This document shows, in pieces, positions 18,659 through 26,400 of a stretch of 64,000 nucleotides of DNA. The notes below the pieces were generated by a model, which saw only the letters and a program-made list of their open reading frames with translations, made no database searches and was not told the origin of the DNA. This stretch comes from Brucella sp. BE17. Lineage in GTDB: Bacteria; Pseudomonadota; Alphaproteobacteria; Rhizobiales; Rhizobiaceae. The stretch spans positions 1,550,001 through 1,614,000 of the forward strand of contig NZ_CP154467.1 of assembly GCF_039545455.1 (NCBI RefSeq). Direction: 5' to 3'. Position 1 is the stretch's first letter; the number at the start of each line of letters is the position of its first letter. The position numbers were made by a program, and so were the translations under genes.

Positions 18659-18683
18659 AATGCACCACGTTCAAAAAAGTTCC
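18659..18683 (-). promoter_or_regulatory. Putative EcfG-dependent promoter of nepR-ecfG
   Basis: On the minus strand GGAAC (18683-18679) is followed after 16 bases by CATT (18662-18659). The known EcfG consensus is GGAAC-N16/17-CGTT, so the -35 is perfect and the -10 has one mismatch. It lies about 60 bases before the nepR start. Confidence 0.6.
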
Positions 18684-18701
18684 AAAAATATCCTACAGAA
18701 T

Positions 18702-18726
18702 GGAACTTTTTTCACCGACGCCCGTT
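18702..18726 (+). promoter_or_regulatory. Putative EcfG-dependent promoter of phyR
   Basis: GGAAC at 18702-18706, a 16-base spacer, then CGTT at 18723-18726: a full match to the EcfG consensus. It lies about 120 bases before the phyR start, and its -35 is only 19 bases from the divergent nepR -35. Confidence 0.8.
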
Positions 18727-18845
18727 GATAAGCATAATGCCGCGCCAAAACGCAGTTTTCTGTGTGTCCGACATCCTCATGAAACGTATATAACGCATCA
18801 TTAAGAGTTGGAATAAAACAAAGCGGCAATTGAGGAGTTGCTATC

Positions 18846-19640
18846 ATGACGTTATCCACGCGTATCGCGCCCCATCTTCCCTATCTTCGTCGCTTTTCTC
18901 GTGTCCTCACAGGCTCTCAGGGATCCGGCGATGCTTATGTGGCAGCGGTACTCGAAGCTCTCATCGCAGATGTCAGTATTTTCCCGGCAAGCTCGTCGGA
19001 TCGCATTGGCCTTTATCGTCTGTTTTGTGAATTGCATAAGACCGCGTCTATTCAGATTCCTGAACAGACATCGGAGATTGCCTGGGAGCAGCGCGCAACC
19101 CGCAATCTCTCTCATATTTCTCCCCTGCCCCGGCAGGCCTTTCTGCTCGTGGCCGTAGAAGGCTTCAGCGAAAAGGAAACCGCGGAAATTCTTGACCTCG
19201 ACGAACCTGAGCTCAATCGCCTTCTTGCCTCCGCATCGACGGAAATTTCGCGTCAGGTTGCAACGCGTCTGATGATCATCGAAGACGAGCCGCTTATCGC
19301 CATGGATATTGAACAGATGGTGGAGAGCCTCGGCCACGAGGTCGTCGGTATCGCGCGCACCAAGGATGAGGCGCTGGAACTCTATAAGAAAGAAAAGCCG
19401 CGCATGGTTCTGGCTGATATCCAGCTTGCCCAGGGAAGCTCTGGGATCGATGCCGTTAATGAAATTTTGCAGCAGGATACGATCCCGGTCATCTTCATTA
19501 CGGCTTTTCCCGAGCGCCTTCTTACCGGCGAGAGACCGGAACCGACATTCCTCGTTACCAAGCCCTTCAATCCAGACATGGTTAAAGCGCTCATAAGTCA
19601 GGCATTGTTCTTCGAGGAAACATCGCAGATTGCAGCGTAA
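18846..19640 (+). CDS. phyR: General stress response regulator PhyR
   Basis: Two-part regulator of the general stress response. Residues 1 to about 135 form a sigma-factor mimic (sigma2-like then sigma4-like, with LPRQAFLLVAVEGFSEKETAE) that captures NepR. Residues about 140-260 form a receiver domain. The receiver has the acidic pair in MIIEDEPL, the phospho-acceptor Asp191 in VLADIQL, Thr/Ala in FITAFPE and the conserved lysine in TKPFNPD. The ATG at 18846 has GAGGAG upstream. Phosphorylation by HWE/HisKA_2 kinases such as the two encoded on either side exposes the mimic, frees EcfG and starts the stress programme. Confidence 0.96.
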   Translation: MTLSTRIAPHLPYLRRFSRVLTGSQGSGDAYVAAVLEALIADVSIFPASSSDRIGLYRLFCELHKTASIQIPEQTSEIAWEQRATRNLSHISPLPRQAFLLVAVEGFSEKETAEILDLDEPELNRLLASASTEISRQVATRLMIIEDEPLIAMDIEQMVESLGHEVVGIARTKDEALELYKKEKPRMVLADIQLAQGSSGIDAVNEILQQDTIPVIFITAFPERLLTGERPEPTFLVTKPFNPDMVKALISQALFFEETSQIAA

Positions 19641-19755
19641 CCAAATTTATGAAACTTTGGCGTCTTTTTGGAAAGTATAATTCCGGAAAGGCGCTGTTTT
19701 TCGTGAGTCGCTAATAGAATGCAGACTGTAAATCTTCTCTTTTCATGTTTCAGCA

Positions 19756-19781
19756 GGAACCGAATGCCGGTCAAGGGCGTT
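19756..19781 (+). promoter_or_regulatory. Putative EcfG-dependent promoter of the DUF1328 micro-gene
   Basis: GGAAC at 19756-19760, a 17-base spacer, then CGTT at 19778-19781. It is a full consensus match located 31 bases ahead of the small ORF at 19813. Confidence 0.8.
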
Positions 19782-19812
19782 TATTTTGCATATATAAAAG
19801 AGGAGATCGAAC

Positions 19813-19977
19813 ATGCTTTATTATGCGCTGGTATTTCTGGTCGTTGCTTTGGTAGCAGGTGCTTTGGGTTTTGGCGGCATTGCCGGAGCCTCAGCCGGAA
19901 TTGCCCAAATTCTGTTCTTCGTTTTTCTGGCCCTTCTGGTCGTATCGCTTATCGCTTCTGCAATTCGCAAGGCTTAA
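19813..19977 (+). CDS. DUF1328 (YtjA-like) membrane micro-protein
   Basis: A 54-residue, very hydrophobic protein beginning [20 protein letters not shown] and ending [10 protein letters not shown]. The pattern (two membrane helices, central [12 protein letters not shown]) is that of the DUF1328/YtjA family, whose molecular role is unknown. A GAGGAG ribosome site sits 6 bases ahead of the ATG. The EcfG-type promoter starting at 19756 and the strong terminator at about 20020-20052 frame it as a one-gene transcript belonging to the general stress regulon. Short membrane proteins of this kind are common among stress-induced genes in Rhizobiales. Confidence 0.9.
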   Translation: MLYYALVFLVVALVAGALGFGGIAGASAGIAQILFFVFLALLVVSLIASAIRKA

Positions 19978-20019
19978 AGGATTTACGACTTCGCACTGAA
20001 TTCGAAGTCATTAAAAAAG

Positions 20020-20052
20020 ACCGTCGCGCGTCAGGAGCGCGACGGTTGTTTT
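20020..20052 (+). terminator. Rho-independent terminator after the DUF1328 gene
   Basis: The stem CCGTCGCGC / GCGCGACGG (20021-20045) with a 7-base loop is followed by a T-rich stretch. Confidence 0.85.
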
Positions 20053-20113
20053 CATATGAAAGTCAGAGCTCAATCCGTTCTACAGCTTTGCAATCTTAAT
20101 TATCGAGACCGAC

Positions 20114-21121
20114 ATGAGCGCATCGAACCAGTCATCGCGAGAAGCAAAGCCAGACGCGGCCCGTCTAAGAGCGCTGCTTCGAGCCGTGCGCAACAGCAAT
20201 GTCTGTGTGCTCTACCAAAAGCCCGATATGGTTTACGCTTGGGGTGAGAATATTCCGTCTTACTGGCAGGACCAGTGGAAAGCGGACGGGATCGATGATG
20301 ATTTCATCGCTTCACCTTTGCTGGCAAAACTTAAAGCTATCAAGGTTGAGGCTCTGACGACCCAAAACGCACAGAATATGGAATTACCGATCAGCGACGG
20401 CAAAAAAGTCCGCTGGCTTGATCTCCATATCGACTGCGATAGGGATGCCAATGACAATGTGCTTGGTCTGGTAACAACCATTCTCGAAATCAGCGAATTA
20501 AAGCGCCGCGAACAGGTGTTGAAAACGCTGTTACGTGAAGTTAGCCACCGCTCAAAGAATCTGCTGGCAATAGTGCAGAGCATCGCTGCACAGACAGCGC
20601 GTTTCACCGATACGATTGATGATTTCCTGCCCAAGTTTCGCGGTCGTATCCAGTCTTTGTCCTATTCTCAGGATCTGGTGACCGATTCCAACTGGCGCGG
20701 TGCACTGTTTCGCGAACTCGTTCATTCGCAGCTCGAAAAATATATTGGCCTCAACGACAGACGTATCAGTGTGGAAGGCGATAATCCCTATCTGTTTCCT
20801 GGCGCAGCCCTGCATATAGGGCTGGCACTACACGAACTTGTCGTTAATGCCACGTCGTTTGGCGGACTTTCCACGCCGCGCGGCCATGTTAAAATTTCCA
20901 CCACGGTCGAGCAGCGCGAGGACAATACGGAATGGCTGTTGTTCCGCTGGGAAGAAACAAATCCGATTTCATCCGAAATTCCAGAACATGACCCGCGCTT
21001 TGGCAGTGCTGTTTTGCAGCGCATTGTTCCGGCTGCGGTGAGCGGCGATGCGGAATATCAACTTGATAGCAGCGGTGCTGTCTATTCGCTCACGATCCCG
21101 GCCGAACAGTTTGATCTGTAA
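20114..21121 (+). CDS. Soluble PAS-HWE sensor histidine kinase (GSR locus)
   Basis: Cytoplasmic kinase without membrane segments, 335 residues. Residues 16 to about 130 look like a PAS-type sensor ending ILEISELKRRE. The phosphoacceptor His145 lies in LREVSHRSKNLLAIVQSIAA. The catalytic part has the HWE family marks: HELVVNATSFGGL for the N box and FRWEE for the WE pair, then FGSAVLQRIVP. Its position beside phyR makes PhyR the likely phosphorylation target, as known for HWE kinases of the general stress response. The PAS lacks an obvious flavin-binding NCRFLQ motif, so a light sensor is not indicated. Confidence 0.9.
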   Translation: MSASNQSSREAKPDAARLRALLRAVRNSNVCVLYQKPDMVYAWGENIPSYWQDQWKADGIDDDFIASPLLAKLKAIKVEALTTQNAQNMELPISDGKKVRWLDLHIDCDRDANDNVLGLVTTILEISELKRREQVLKTLLREVSHRSKNLLAIVQSIAAQTARFTDTIDDFLPKFRGRIQSLSYSQDLVTDSNWRGALFRELVHSQLEKYIGLNDRRISVEGDNPYLFPGAALHIGLALHELVVNATSFGGLSTPRGHVKISTTVEQREDNTEWLLFRWEETNPISSEIPEHDPRFGSAVLQRIVPAAVSGDAEYQLDSSGAVYSLTIPAEQFDL

Positions 21122-21153
21122 GCGGGTTTGCGAACACCGACCGCAGAGCTTTG

Positions 21154-21579
21154 TCAGGATGTTATTTTCCTGCAATAAAGCTCAAGGCGATGATGAATGA
21201 TTTCGTAACCCAGCGAACGTGCAATTTCTTCCTGAAGTTTTTCAATCTTATCGGACCGAAACTCCACCACATCCCCTGACTCCATATCGATAATATGGTC
21301 GTGATGTGCCCCGCTTGCCTGCTCAAAGCGCGACGGGCCTCCGGCAAAGGCATGCCGATGAATGGCCCCGAGCTCTTCCAGCAGCTTCATGGTGCGGTAG
21401 ACTGTGGAGAGAGAAATACTACCATCGATTTGAACTGCACGCCGGAAAATCTCTAACGCATCGGGATGGTCTTCCGTTTCAGTCAGTATATTAAGAATGA
21501 TCCGGCGCGGCCGCGTGATGCGGACCCCTGCCTGACGCAACTCCTGCTCATAATCGGGCTTTTTCTGCATTGTAGACAT
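21154..21579 (-). CDS. Fur-family metal-dependent regulator (Fur/Mur type)
   Basis: Dimeric metal-sensing repressor. The winged helix holds the recognition segment [16 protein letters not shown]. The C-terminal part holds the regulatory-metal residues [16 protein letters not shown] and the HHRLELYC end. The fold and these motifs match the Fur/Mur group, which in rhizobia answers to manganese more than iron. It is not Irr (no HHH haem motif) and not Zur (no C-terminal CxxC). The start is uncertain among ATGs at 21594, 21579 and 21570; AGGAAG lies upstream of the second. It is convergent with the PAS kinase and stands alone. Confidence 0.88.
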   Translation of the reverse strand: MSTMQKKPDYEQELRQAGVRITRPRRIILNILTETEDHPDALEIFRRAVQIDGSISLSTVYRTMKLLEELGAIHRHAFAGGPSRFEQASGAHHDHIIDMESGDVVEFRSDKIEKLQEEIARSLGYEIIHHRLELYCRKITS

Positions 21580-21780
21580 AAACAGATTATGCATCTTCCT
21601 GACGCCAGTTGCAAATATTTGCAACTAGAACCACCTCGATCTCCCCAACACTCTTCGAAATTCTGGCGCTTACCCCGTCAGTTACGCCATCGTCAAAGCT
21701 GTGTCGATGGAATCGAAACAGCACTTGGAAACTACTCATCAAAGTGTCTTCGCCAGCATACATGAAAATGGGTAGGACAA

Positions 21781-21855
21781 TGGTACGCCCAAGGGGAATC
21801 GAACCCCTGTTTGCGCCGTGAGAGGGCGCCGTCCTAACCGCTAGACGATGGGCGC
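21781..21855 (-). tRNA. tRNA-Glu (anticodon CTC)
   Basis: Read on the minus strand, GCGCCCA pairs with TGGGCGT at the acceptor (with a terminal G-T pair). The anticodon arm is GCGCC/GGCGC around CTCTCAC with anticodon CTC, and the T-arm holds GGTTCGATTCC. Discriminator A and an encoded CCA complete it (21783-21781). It aligns well with bacterial tRNA-Glu. Confidence 0.95.
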
Positions 21856-21954
21856 AAACGCGTTGCGAGAGCGCTCATATAGGCGCCTTTGTCATAAAGC
21901 GCAATCCTCTCTCGCAAACAAACGGCCTGAACCAAGCCAAAAAAATAGCCGCAA

Positions 21955-22434
21955 TTATTCGACACTGCCCATCTTGATGCGTCCGATGATGCGCGATTCC
22001 CGGTAATCGTAAATGACGAGTTCAGTGCCGCCATCGGGCAACAAGGTTTCCAGGGAAAGGTGGTCTCCGGAAATGCTTTGCGACAAAAGCCGTGTTCCCG
22101 GCAAAAGATTAAGTTGCGACTCGATAAGTTTTGGCGGCTCCGGCTTCACGGGCTGTGCAGCAGTTTGCCCCGGAATGTCTGTACGCGCTTCTTCCACTGG
22201 TGTCTCATCTGGAGCGCGATTGATCTTGTAGACAACGGCGACAAGCACCGCCATAAGACCAATCAGCATCACGCCGATGGAAACTGCCAGAAGCCGGATC
22301 ATCTTGCGTCGCACACGTTCCATTGCAGGATCGAGCGGTGGCTCGGACGGCTGGTCTTGATAATAGCCCTGCTGATAATCCTGATACGTCGAATCGTCTT
22401 GATTCTGATATCGTGGATAATGTGGATCCTGCAT
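21955..22434 (-). CDS. Single-span membrane protein, DUF6476-like, unknown function
   Basis: A 159-residue protein starting at the ATG at 22434, which has CGGAG 8 bases upstream. The longer frame to 22734 lies antisense to rluD and is rejected. The first 45 residues are Tyr/Gln/Asp-rich (HYPRYQNQDDSTYQDYQQGY). A single membrane helix follows at about residues 53-75, and a periplasmic part rich in Pro and Glu ends with a small beta-rich domain (GGTELVIYDYRESRIIGRI). The last part resembles proteins labelled DUF6476 in Rhizobiales. It is divergent from rluD across about 55 bases. Confidence 0.7.
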   Translation of the reverse strand: MQDPHYPRYQNQDDSTYQDYQQGYYQDQPSEPPLDPAMERVRRKMIRLLAVSIGVMLIGLMAVLVAVVYKINRAPDETPVEEARTDIPGQTAAQPVKPEPPKLIESQLNLLPGTRLLSQSISGDHLSLETLLPDGGTELVIYDYRESRIIGRIKMGSVE

Positions 22435-22489
22435 CGAATAACTCCGGTTCATGCGCCCGCGCTTGGGTGATAACGAAGGGAAGAGACAA

Positions 22490-23494
22490 TTGAAAGAGCT
22501 AATCGCCGCCCCCGACGCTGCTGGTAAAAGACTAGACCAGTGGTTAGCCGCAGCATTGGGGCCGGAACTCTCCCGCAGTCGTATCCAATCCCTGATTGCC
22601 GAAGGCCATGTGACCGTCGACGGCATACCCGCCCGCGAAACCAGGCAGAAGCTGCGCGAAGGCATGAAAATCACCATCGTGCTGCCCGAGCCTGAGCAAG
22701 CCGAACCGCAAGGCGAAAACATCGCGCTCAACATCCTCTATGAGGACGATGATCTCATTGTTATCGACAAACCGTCGGGGCTTGTCGTTCACCCCGGAAA
22801 CGGTAACTGGACGGGAACGCTGGTCAATGCCCTCATATATCATTGTGGCGATAGCTTGTCCGGCATTGGCGGTGTACGCCGCCCGGGCATCGTTCACCGG
22901 CTCGACAAGGACACAAGTGGCGTACTCGTCGTTGCCAAGAACGACCGATCGCACAGGCACCTGAGCGATCAGTTTGCCGATCATGGCCGCACGGGCGAAC
23001 TGGAACGCACCTATCTCGCACTCGTCTGGGGTATGACGGAGCGCCCGCAGGGAACGATTGACGCGCACCTTGGCCGTTCGCATCGCGACCGCACCAAACA
23101 GGCAGTCGTTCGTGAAGAACGCGAGGATGCGCGCCATGCTGTGACCCATTATACAACGCTGGAGAAATACGGCGCGCGCGCAGATGCGACAGCAATTGCT
23201 TCACTGGTGGAATGCCGTCTTGAAACAGGCCGCACCCATCAAATTCGCGTCCATATGGCGCATCTCGGCCATCCGCTTGTCGGCGACATGGATTATGGCG
23301 GTTCTTACAAGACCAAGGCCAACAAATTGCCGGAACCGTTGAAAGAGGCAGTACAGAATTTCCCCAGACAGGCACTGCATGCGAGGCTTTTAGCGTTCAC
23401 GCATCCGGCAACGGGAGAATTGATGCGCTTCCAATCACCGCTTCCCGCGGATATGAACCACCTTGTGGAAAGTTTTCGCAGCCACTCTATATGA
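22490..23494 (+). CDS. rluD: RluD-type 23S rRNA pseudouridine synthase
   Basis: Converts specific uridines of 23S rRNA (helix 69 for RluD) to pseudouridine late in large-subunit assembly. An N-terminal S4 RNA-binding domain (RLDQWLAAALGPELSRSRIQ) is followed by the RluA-family catalytic domain with the active aspartate in HRLDKDTSGVLVVAKN. LYEDDDLIVIDKPSGLVVHPG and ETGRTHQIRVHMAHLGHPLVGD are also diagnostic. The KDTSG form and the VHPG segment favour RluD over RluC. The TTG at 22490 is preferred because GGGAAGAG lies 5 bases upstream; an ATG at 22451 would add 13 residues. Confidence 0.9.
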   Translation: MKELIAAPDAAGKRLDQWLAAALGPELSRSRIQSLIAEGHVTVDGIPARETRQKLREGMKITIVLPEPEQAEPQGENIALNILYEDDDLIVIDKPSGLVVHPGNGNWTGTLVNALIYHCGDSLSGIGGVRRPGIVHRLDKDTSGVLVVAKNDRSHRHLSDQFADHGRTGELERTYLALVWGMTERPQGTIDAHLGRSHRDRTKQAVVREEREDARHAVTHYTTLEKYGARADATAIASLVECRLETGRTHQIRVHMAHLGHPLVGDMDYGGSYKTKANKLPEPLKEAVQNFPRQALHARLLAFTHPATGELMRFQSPLPADMNHLVESFRSHSI

Positions 23495-23763
23495 TGTGTA
23501 AGCTGGCAGGTTTTCCAACTCCAATAAAACGCCTGTATAAGCGATAGTCATCCGGCTTCTCAGTAAAGCGGCAAAGACGTTTCTGTGACTTATGACAAAA
23601 CAGATCGTTCACATTGTAGTGACAGATTGTTTCACAGGTTGTTTAACCGTGTTTTCGCCAAAATGATGCTTATATAAGTGTACTCGCGTGAGGATGTGCA
23701 GGAGGCAGCCAACGCGACAGGTTCGCCAGATGGGAGCCTGAAATTAATCAAGGAGGGTGCTCT
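23495..23763 (+). promoter_or_regulatory. Leader and promoter region of rpoH
   Basis: About 270 bases, AT-rich in the middle. No gene is supported. A strong AAGGAGG ribosome site lies just before the rpoH ATG. Promoter elements could not be assigned with certainty. Confidence 0.45.
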
Positions 23764-24675
23764 ATGGCCCAGATGAAACTTCCCAGCATTACATCCGGAG
23801 ACGGGGGTCTCACCCGTTATCTGGAAGAAATCCGCCGTTTTCCGATGCTTGAGCCGCAGGAAGAATATATGCTGGCCAAGCGTTATCATGAACATACCGA
23901 TCCGAAAGCCGCCCATCGGCTGGTGACAAGCCACTTGCGTCTGGTCGCCAAGATCGCGATGGGATATCGTGGCTATGGCTTGCCGATCGGCGAGGTTATT
24001 TCCGAAGGCAATGTCGGCTTGATGCAAGCCGTCAAGCGGTTTGAACCAGAACGTGGTTTCCGCCTTGCCACCTATGCCATGTGGTGGATCAAGGCTTCGA
24101 TCCAGGAATATGTCCTGCGTTCGTGGAGCCTTGTGAAGATGGGCACAACCGCCAATCAGAAGCGCCTGTTCTTCAATCTGCGCAAAATGAAGAGCAAAAT
24201 TCAGGCGCTGGACGATGGCGATCTCAACCCTGATCAAGTCAAGCAGATTGCCACCAAGCTCAATGTGAGCGAGGACGAAGTGGTTTCCATGAACCGCCGG
24301 CTGTCGGGTGATGCCTCGCTCAATGCGCCCCTGCGCGCCAGCGAAGGCGAATCAGGAGAATGGCAGGATTGGCTGGTCGATGACAGTTCGTCTCAGGAGC
24401 AGACGCTTATTGAGCAGGATGAGCTGGAGAACCGCCGTTCCATGCTGGAACAGGCGATGGATACGCTCAACGACCGCGAGCGCCGTATCTTCAAAGCGCG
24501 TCGCCTCGCAGAAGACCCGATGACACTGGAAGACCTGTCCGGCGAATTCGGCATCAGTCGTGAACGTGTGCGCCAGATCGAAGTGCGTGCTTTTGAAAAA
24601 GTACAGGAGGCCGTCAAGGCGGCTGCGTTCAAGCAGCAAAAAGCATTGAACGTTGTTTCAGACATACATGCATAA
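23764..24675 (+). CDS. rpoH: Heat-shock sigma factor RpoH
   Basis: Sigma-32 type factor directing transcription of chaperone and protease genes. Region 2 is seen in LRLVAKIAMGYRGYGLPIGE and FRLATYAMWWIKASIQEYVL. The RpoH box is QKRLFFNLR at residues 132-140, the feature that separates RpoH from RpoD. Region 4 reads LNDRERRIFKARRLAEDPMT and FGISRERVRQIEVRAFEKV. The 303-residue length is normal. Rhizobiales often have two rpoH genes; which paralogue this is cannot be told from the window. A bidirectional terminator at 24691 separates it from nirK. Confidence 0.96.
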   Translation: MAQMKLPSITSGDGGLTRYLEEIRRFPMLEPQEEYMLAKRYHEHTDPKAAHRLVTSHLRLVAKIAMGYRGYGLPIGEVISEGNVGLMQAVKRFEPERGFRLATYAMWWIKASIQEYVLRSWSLVKMGTTANQKRLFFNLRKMKSKIQALDDGDLNPDQVKQIATKLNVSEDEVVSMNRRLSGDASLNAPLRASEGESGEWQDWLVDDSSSQEQTLIEQDELENRRSMLEQAMDTLNDRERRIFKARRLAEDPMTLEDLSGEFGISRERVRQIEVRAFEKVQEAVKAAAFKQQKALNVVSDIHA

Positions 24676-24690
24676 AGCAAAACTGTTGTG

Positions 24691-24717
24691 AAAGGCGCGA
24701 TTCTACGCGCCTTTCTG
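24691..24717. terminator. Bidirectional terminator between rpoH and nirK
   Basis: The stem AAAGGCGCG / CGCGCCTTT with a 6-base loop lies between the convergent rpoH and nirK stops. Confidence 0.85.
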
Positions 24718-24731
24718 CATAATTTAAAGCT

Positions 24732-25874
24732 TCATTCTTCATCCACTTTGAAGATATCCGGGTTTTCGTCGCCTTCAACAATCAGAAACCCAGCAAGCCC
24801 CCGTTCCACTCTCGATAGAGCGTGATCGACCAGCACATATTTTCCAGGCACTTCGACTTTGAATTCAACCGCCGTCGCGCCGCCAGCTGGTACAGTTACG
24901 GTCTGCACATCAGTGAGCGGTGGCGAGGTCAATGATCCAAATTGATAGACCCTGTCAAAGATTTCGCCGATGACATGGAAAGACGACTGGAAGTTCGGAC
25001 CACCTACGCCGAAATAGATACGGACCGTCTCACCGACTTTTGCTTTCATCGGATAGTGATCGGTCAACGCGCCGACATGACCGTTGAGTACGAAATACTC
25101 AGGGCGTTCATTCAGCAGCTTTTCATAACTTTCGGTCAGAAGGCCCGAGGATCCGAATTCCTCCTCGGTATAGATTTCTCCCTGCATGACATAGAATTCA
25201 TGGTCGACCTCGGGTAATCCGTCTTCAGGCTCTACGAGGATCATCCCATACATGCCACTCGAAATGTGCATGGCGACCGGCGGTACCGCGCAATGATAGA
25301 CATAGAGACCGGGATTCATAGCCTTGAACGTGAAGCGTTTGGTTTCACCGGGCGCAGCCGTCGTGGCTTCTGCACCACCACCAGGACCGGTCACAGCATG
25401 AAAATCCACATTATGCATCATGGTGCTGCTTTCATCGTTCTTCAGCGAAACCTTTACGGTATCGCCGACACGAACACGGACGAAAGGGCCAGGCACAGTG
25501 CCATTGAAAGTCCAGTAACGATACGTCGTGCGACCATCGAGCCGTGCTTCCAATTCAATGGTTTCAAGTTCAACAGTTACGGTTTCAGGCTGACGCCGGG
25601 TGATCGGCGGCGGAATATCGGTCGGCTTGCGTGCAATATCGGTTACGCCATCCACCACCGCATAAACGCGGTTGCTAAGACTTCCTGACGGGGAGGTCAT
25701 CCCCTTAGCCGTCGCGGCAGAATGGTCGTGTTGTGCCAAAGCCGGCGTGGCCGCGAAAGTGGCGGATGCCGCTGCGAGCCCCGCCGATCCGATCAGAACC
25801 TTGCGGCGAGTTAGCTTACTATCCTTATCGAAAGCAACATCTGGCAATGCGTCCACATTCAGTTTATCAACCAT
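24732..25874 (-). CDS. nirK: Copper-containing nitrite reductase NirK (class II-like)
   Basis: Periplasmic trimeric enzyme reducing nitrite to nitric oxide. The ATG at 25874 has AAGGAGGAGG upstream and gives 380 residues with a twin-arginine signal (LTRRKVLIGSAGLAAASA). Copper ligands are readable. Type 1 copper has His154, Cys195, His203 and Met208 in YHCAVPPVAMHISSGMYG. Type 2 copper has His159, His194 and the later His in SSFHVIGE. The eight-residue Cys-to-His step and AVPPVAMH loop resemble AniA-type class II enzymes rather than class I (APPGMVPWH). It lies 16 bases behind the pseudoazurin gene, its probable electron donor. No nirV, nnr or nor genes are adjacent. Confidence 0.95.
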   Translation of the reverse strand: MVDKLNVDALPDVAFDKDSKLTRRKVLIGSAGLAAASATFAATPALAQHDHSAATAKGMTSPSGSLSNRVYAVVDGVTDIARKPTDIPPPITRRQPETVTVELETIELEARLDGRTTYRYWTFNGTVPGPFVRVRVGDTVKVSLKNDESSTMMHNVDFHAVTGPGGGAEATTAAPGETKRFTFKAMNPGLYVYHCAVPPVAMHISSGMYGMILVEPEDGLPEVDHEFYVMQGEIYTEEEFGSSGLLTESYEKLLNERPEYFVLNGHVGALTDHYPMKAKVGETVRIYFGVGGPNFQSSFHVIGEIFDRVYQFGSLTSPPLTDVQTVTVPAGGATAVEFKVEVPGKYVLVDHALSRVERGLAGFLIVEGDENPDIFKVDEE

Positions 25875-25890
25875 GTCCTCCTCCTTTCCG

Positions 25891-26328
25891 CTATTGCGCT
25901 TCAGCCTGGCTATAGAGTTCTTCGAACACTTTTTTGGCCTTGCCGGGGTGCTTGACAGCCTTTGCCGTTTCAAGGTTCGCAGGCTGTCCTGCAACAATCA
26001 ATGCCACCATCCCCATACCGTAGTGCGGTGCGCATTTGACGCCGTAAACACCTTCCTTATCCACGGTAACTGTCACCTCCTGGTTGATCTTGCCCTTGAA
26101 TGGTTCAACACCCTCCGGAAGCATTCCTTTGATGCTCTGAGCATCATGGCCCTTGTCGGTCGGCACAAAAGTCACCGTGTCACCGACTTCCGCCTTTATG
26201 AAATCCGGTTCGAAGACCATAGCGCCCTTCTCTCCCTTATTGAGCATCTTCACCTGGTGATCAGCCGCATTGGCTTGAAAAGCAAAGACCAGAGCGCAAC
26301 TTAGAGAAATAAGCAGACTGACTTTCAT
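25891..26328 (-). CDS. Pseudoazurin (type 1 blue copper protein)
   Basis: Small periplasmic electron carrier that would hand electrons to NirK. The ATG at 26328 gives a signal peptide ([21 protein letters not shown], cut before ADHQVKM). The mature part has the pseudoazurin pattern: [34 protein letters not shown] with the first ligand His, and [13 protein letters not shown] with Cys, His and Met ligands. The C-terminal helix pair is also present. It is first in a two-gene operon with nirK. A fumarate/nitrate-type palindrome lies about 50 bases upstream. Confidence 0.94.
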   Translation of the reverse strand: MKVSLLISLSCALVFAFQANAADHQVKMLNKGEKGAMVFEPDFIKAEVGDTVTFVPTDKGHDAQSIKGMLPEGVEPFKGKINQEVTVTVDKEGVYGVKCAPHYGMGMVALIVAGQPANLETAKAVKHPGKAKKVFEELYSQAEAQ

Positions 26329-26374
26329 AGAAAAACCTCTCCTTTTCCCGCCTTGAATTGATAAATAGCGGTTA

Positions 26375-26388
26375 GTTATGAAAATCAA
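26375..26388 (-). promoter_or_regulatory. FNR/NnrR-like binding site upstream of pseudoazurin-nirK
   Basis: On the minus strand the site reads TTGAT-N4-ATAAC. The left half matches the FNR/NnrR half-site perfectly and the right half in three of five bases. Its place about 50 bases before the first gene of a nitrite-reduction operon is the usual one for such regulators. Confidence 0.5.
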
Positions 26389-26400
26389 TGTCTTTCTCAT

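Noticed and set aside
20114..21121. LOV (light-sensing) kinase
   Set aside because: The PAS-like domain lacks the conserved cysteine motif for flavin binding; it fits a general PAS-HWE kinase.
21154..21579. Irr haem-responsive regulator
   Set aside because: No HHH haem motif and the closest pattern is the Fur/Mur group.
22435..22734. N-terminal extension of the minus-strand protein at 21955
   Set aside because: It runs antisense through rluD; the CGGAG site before 22434 gives a better start.
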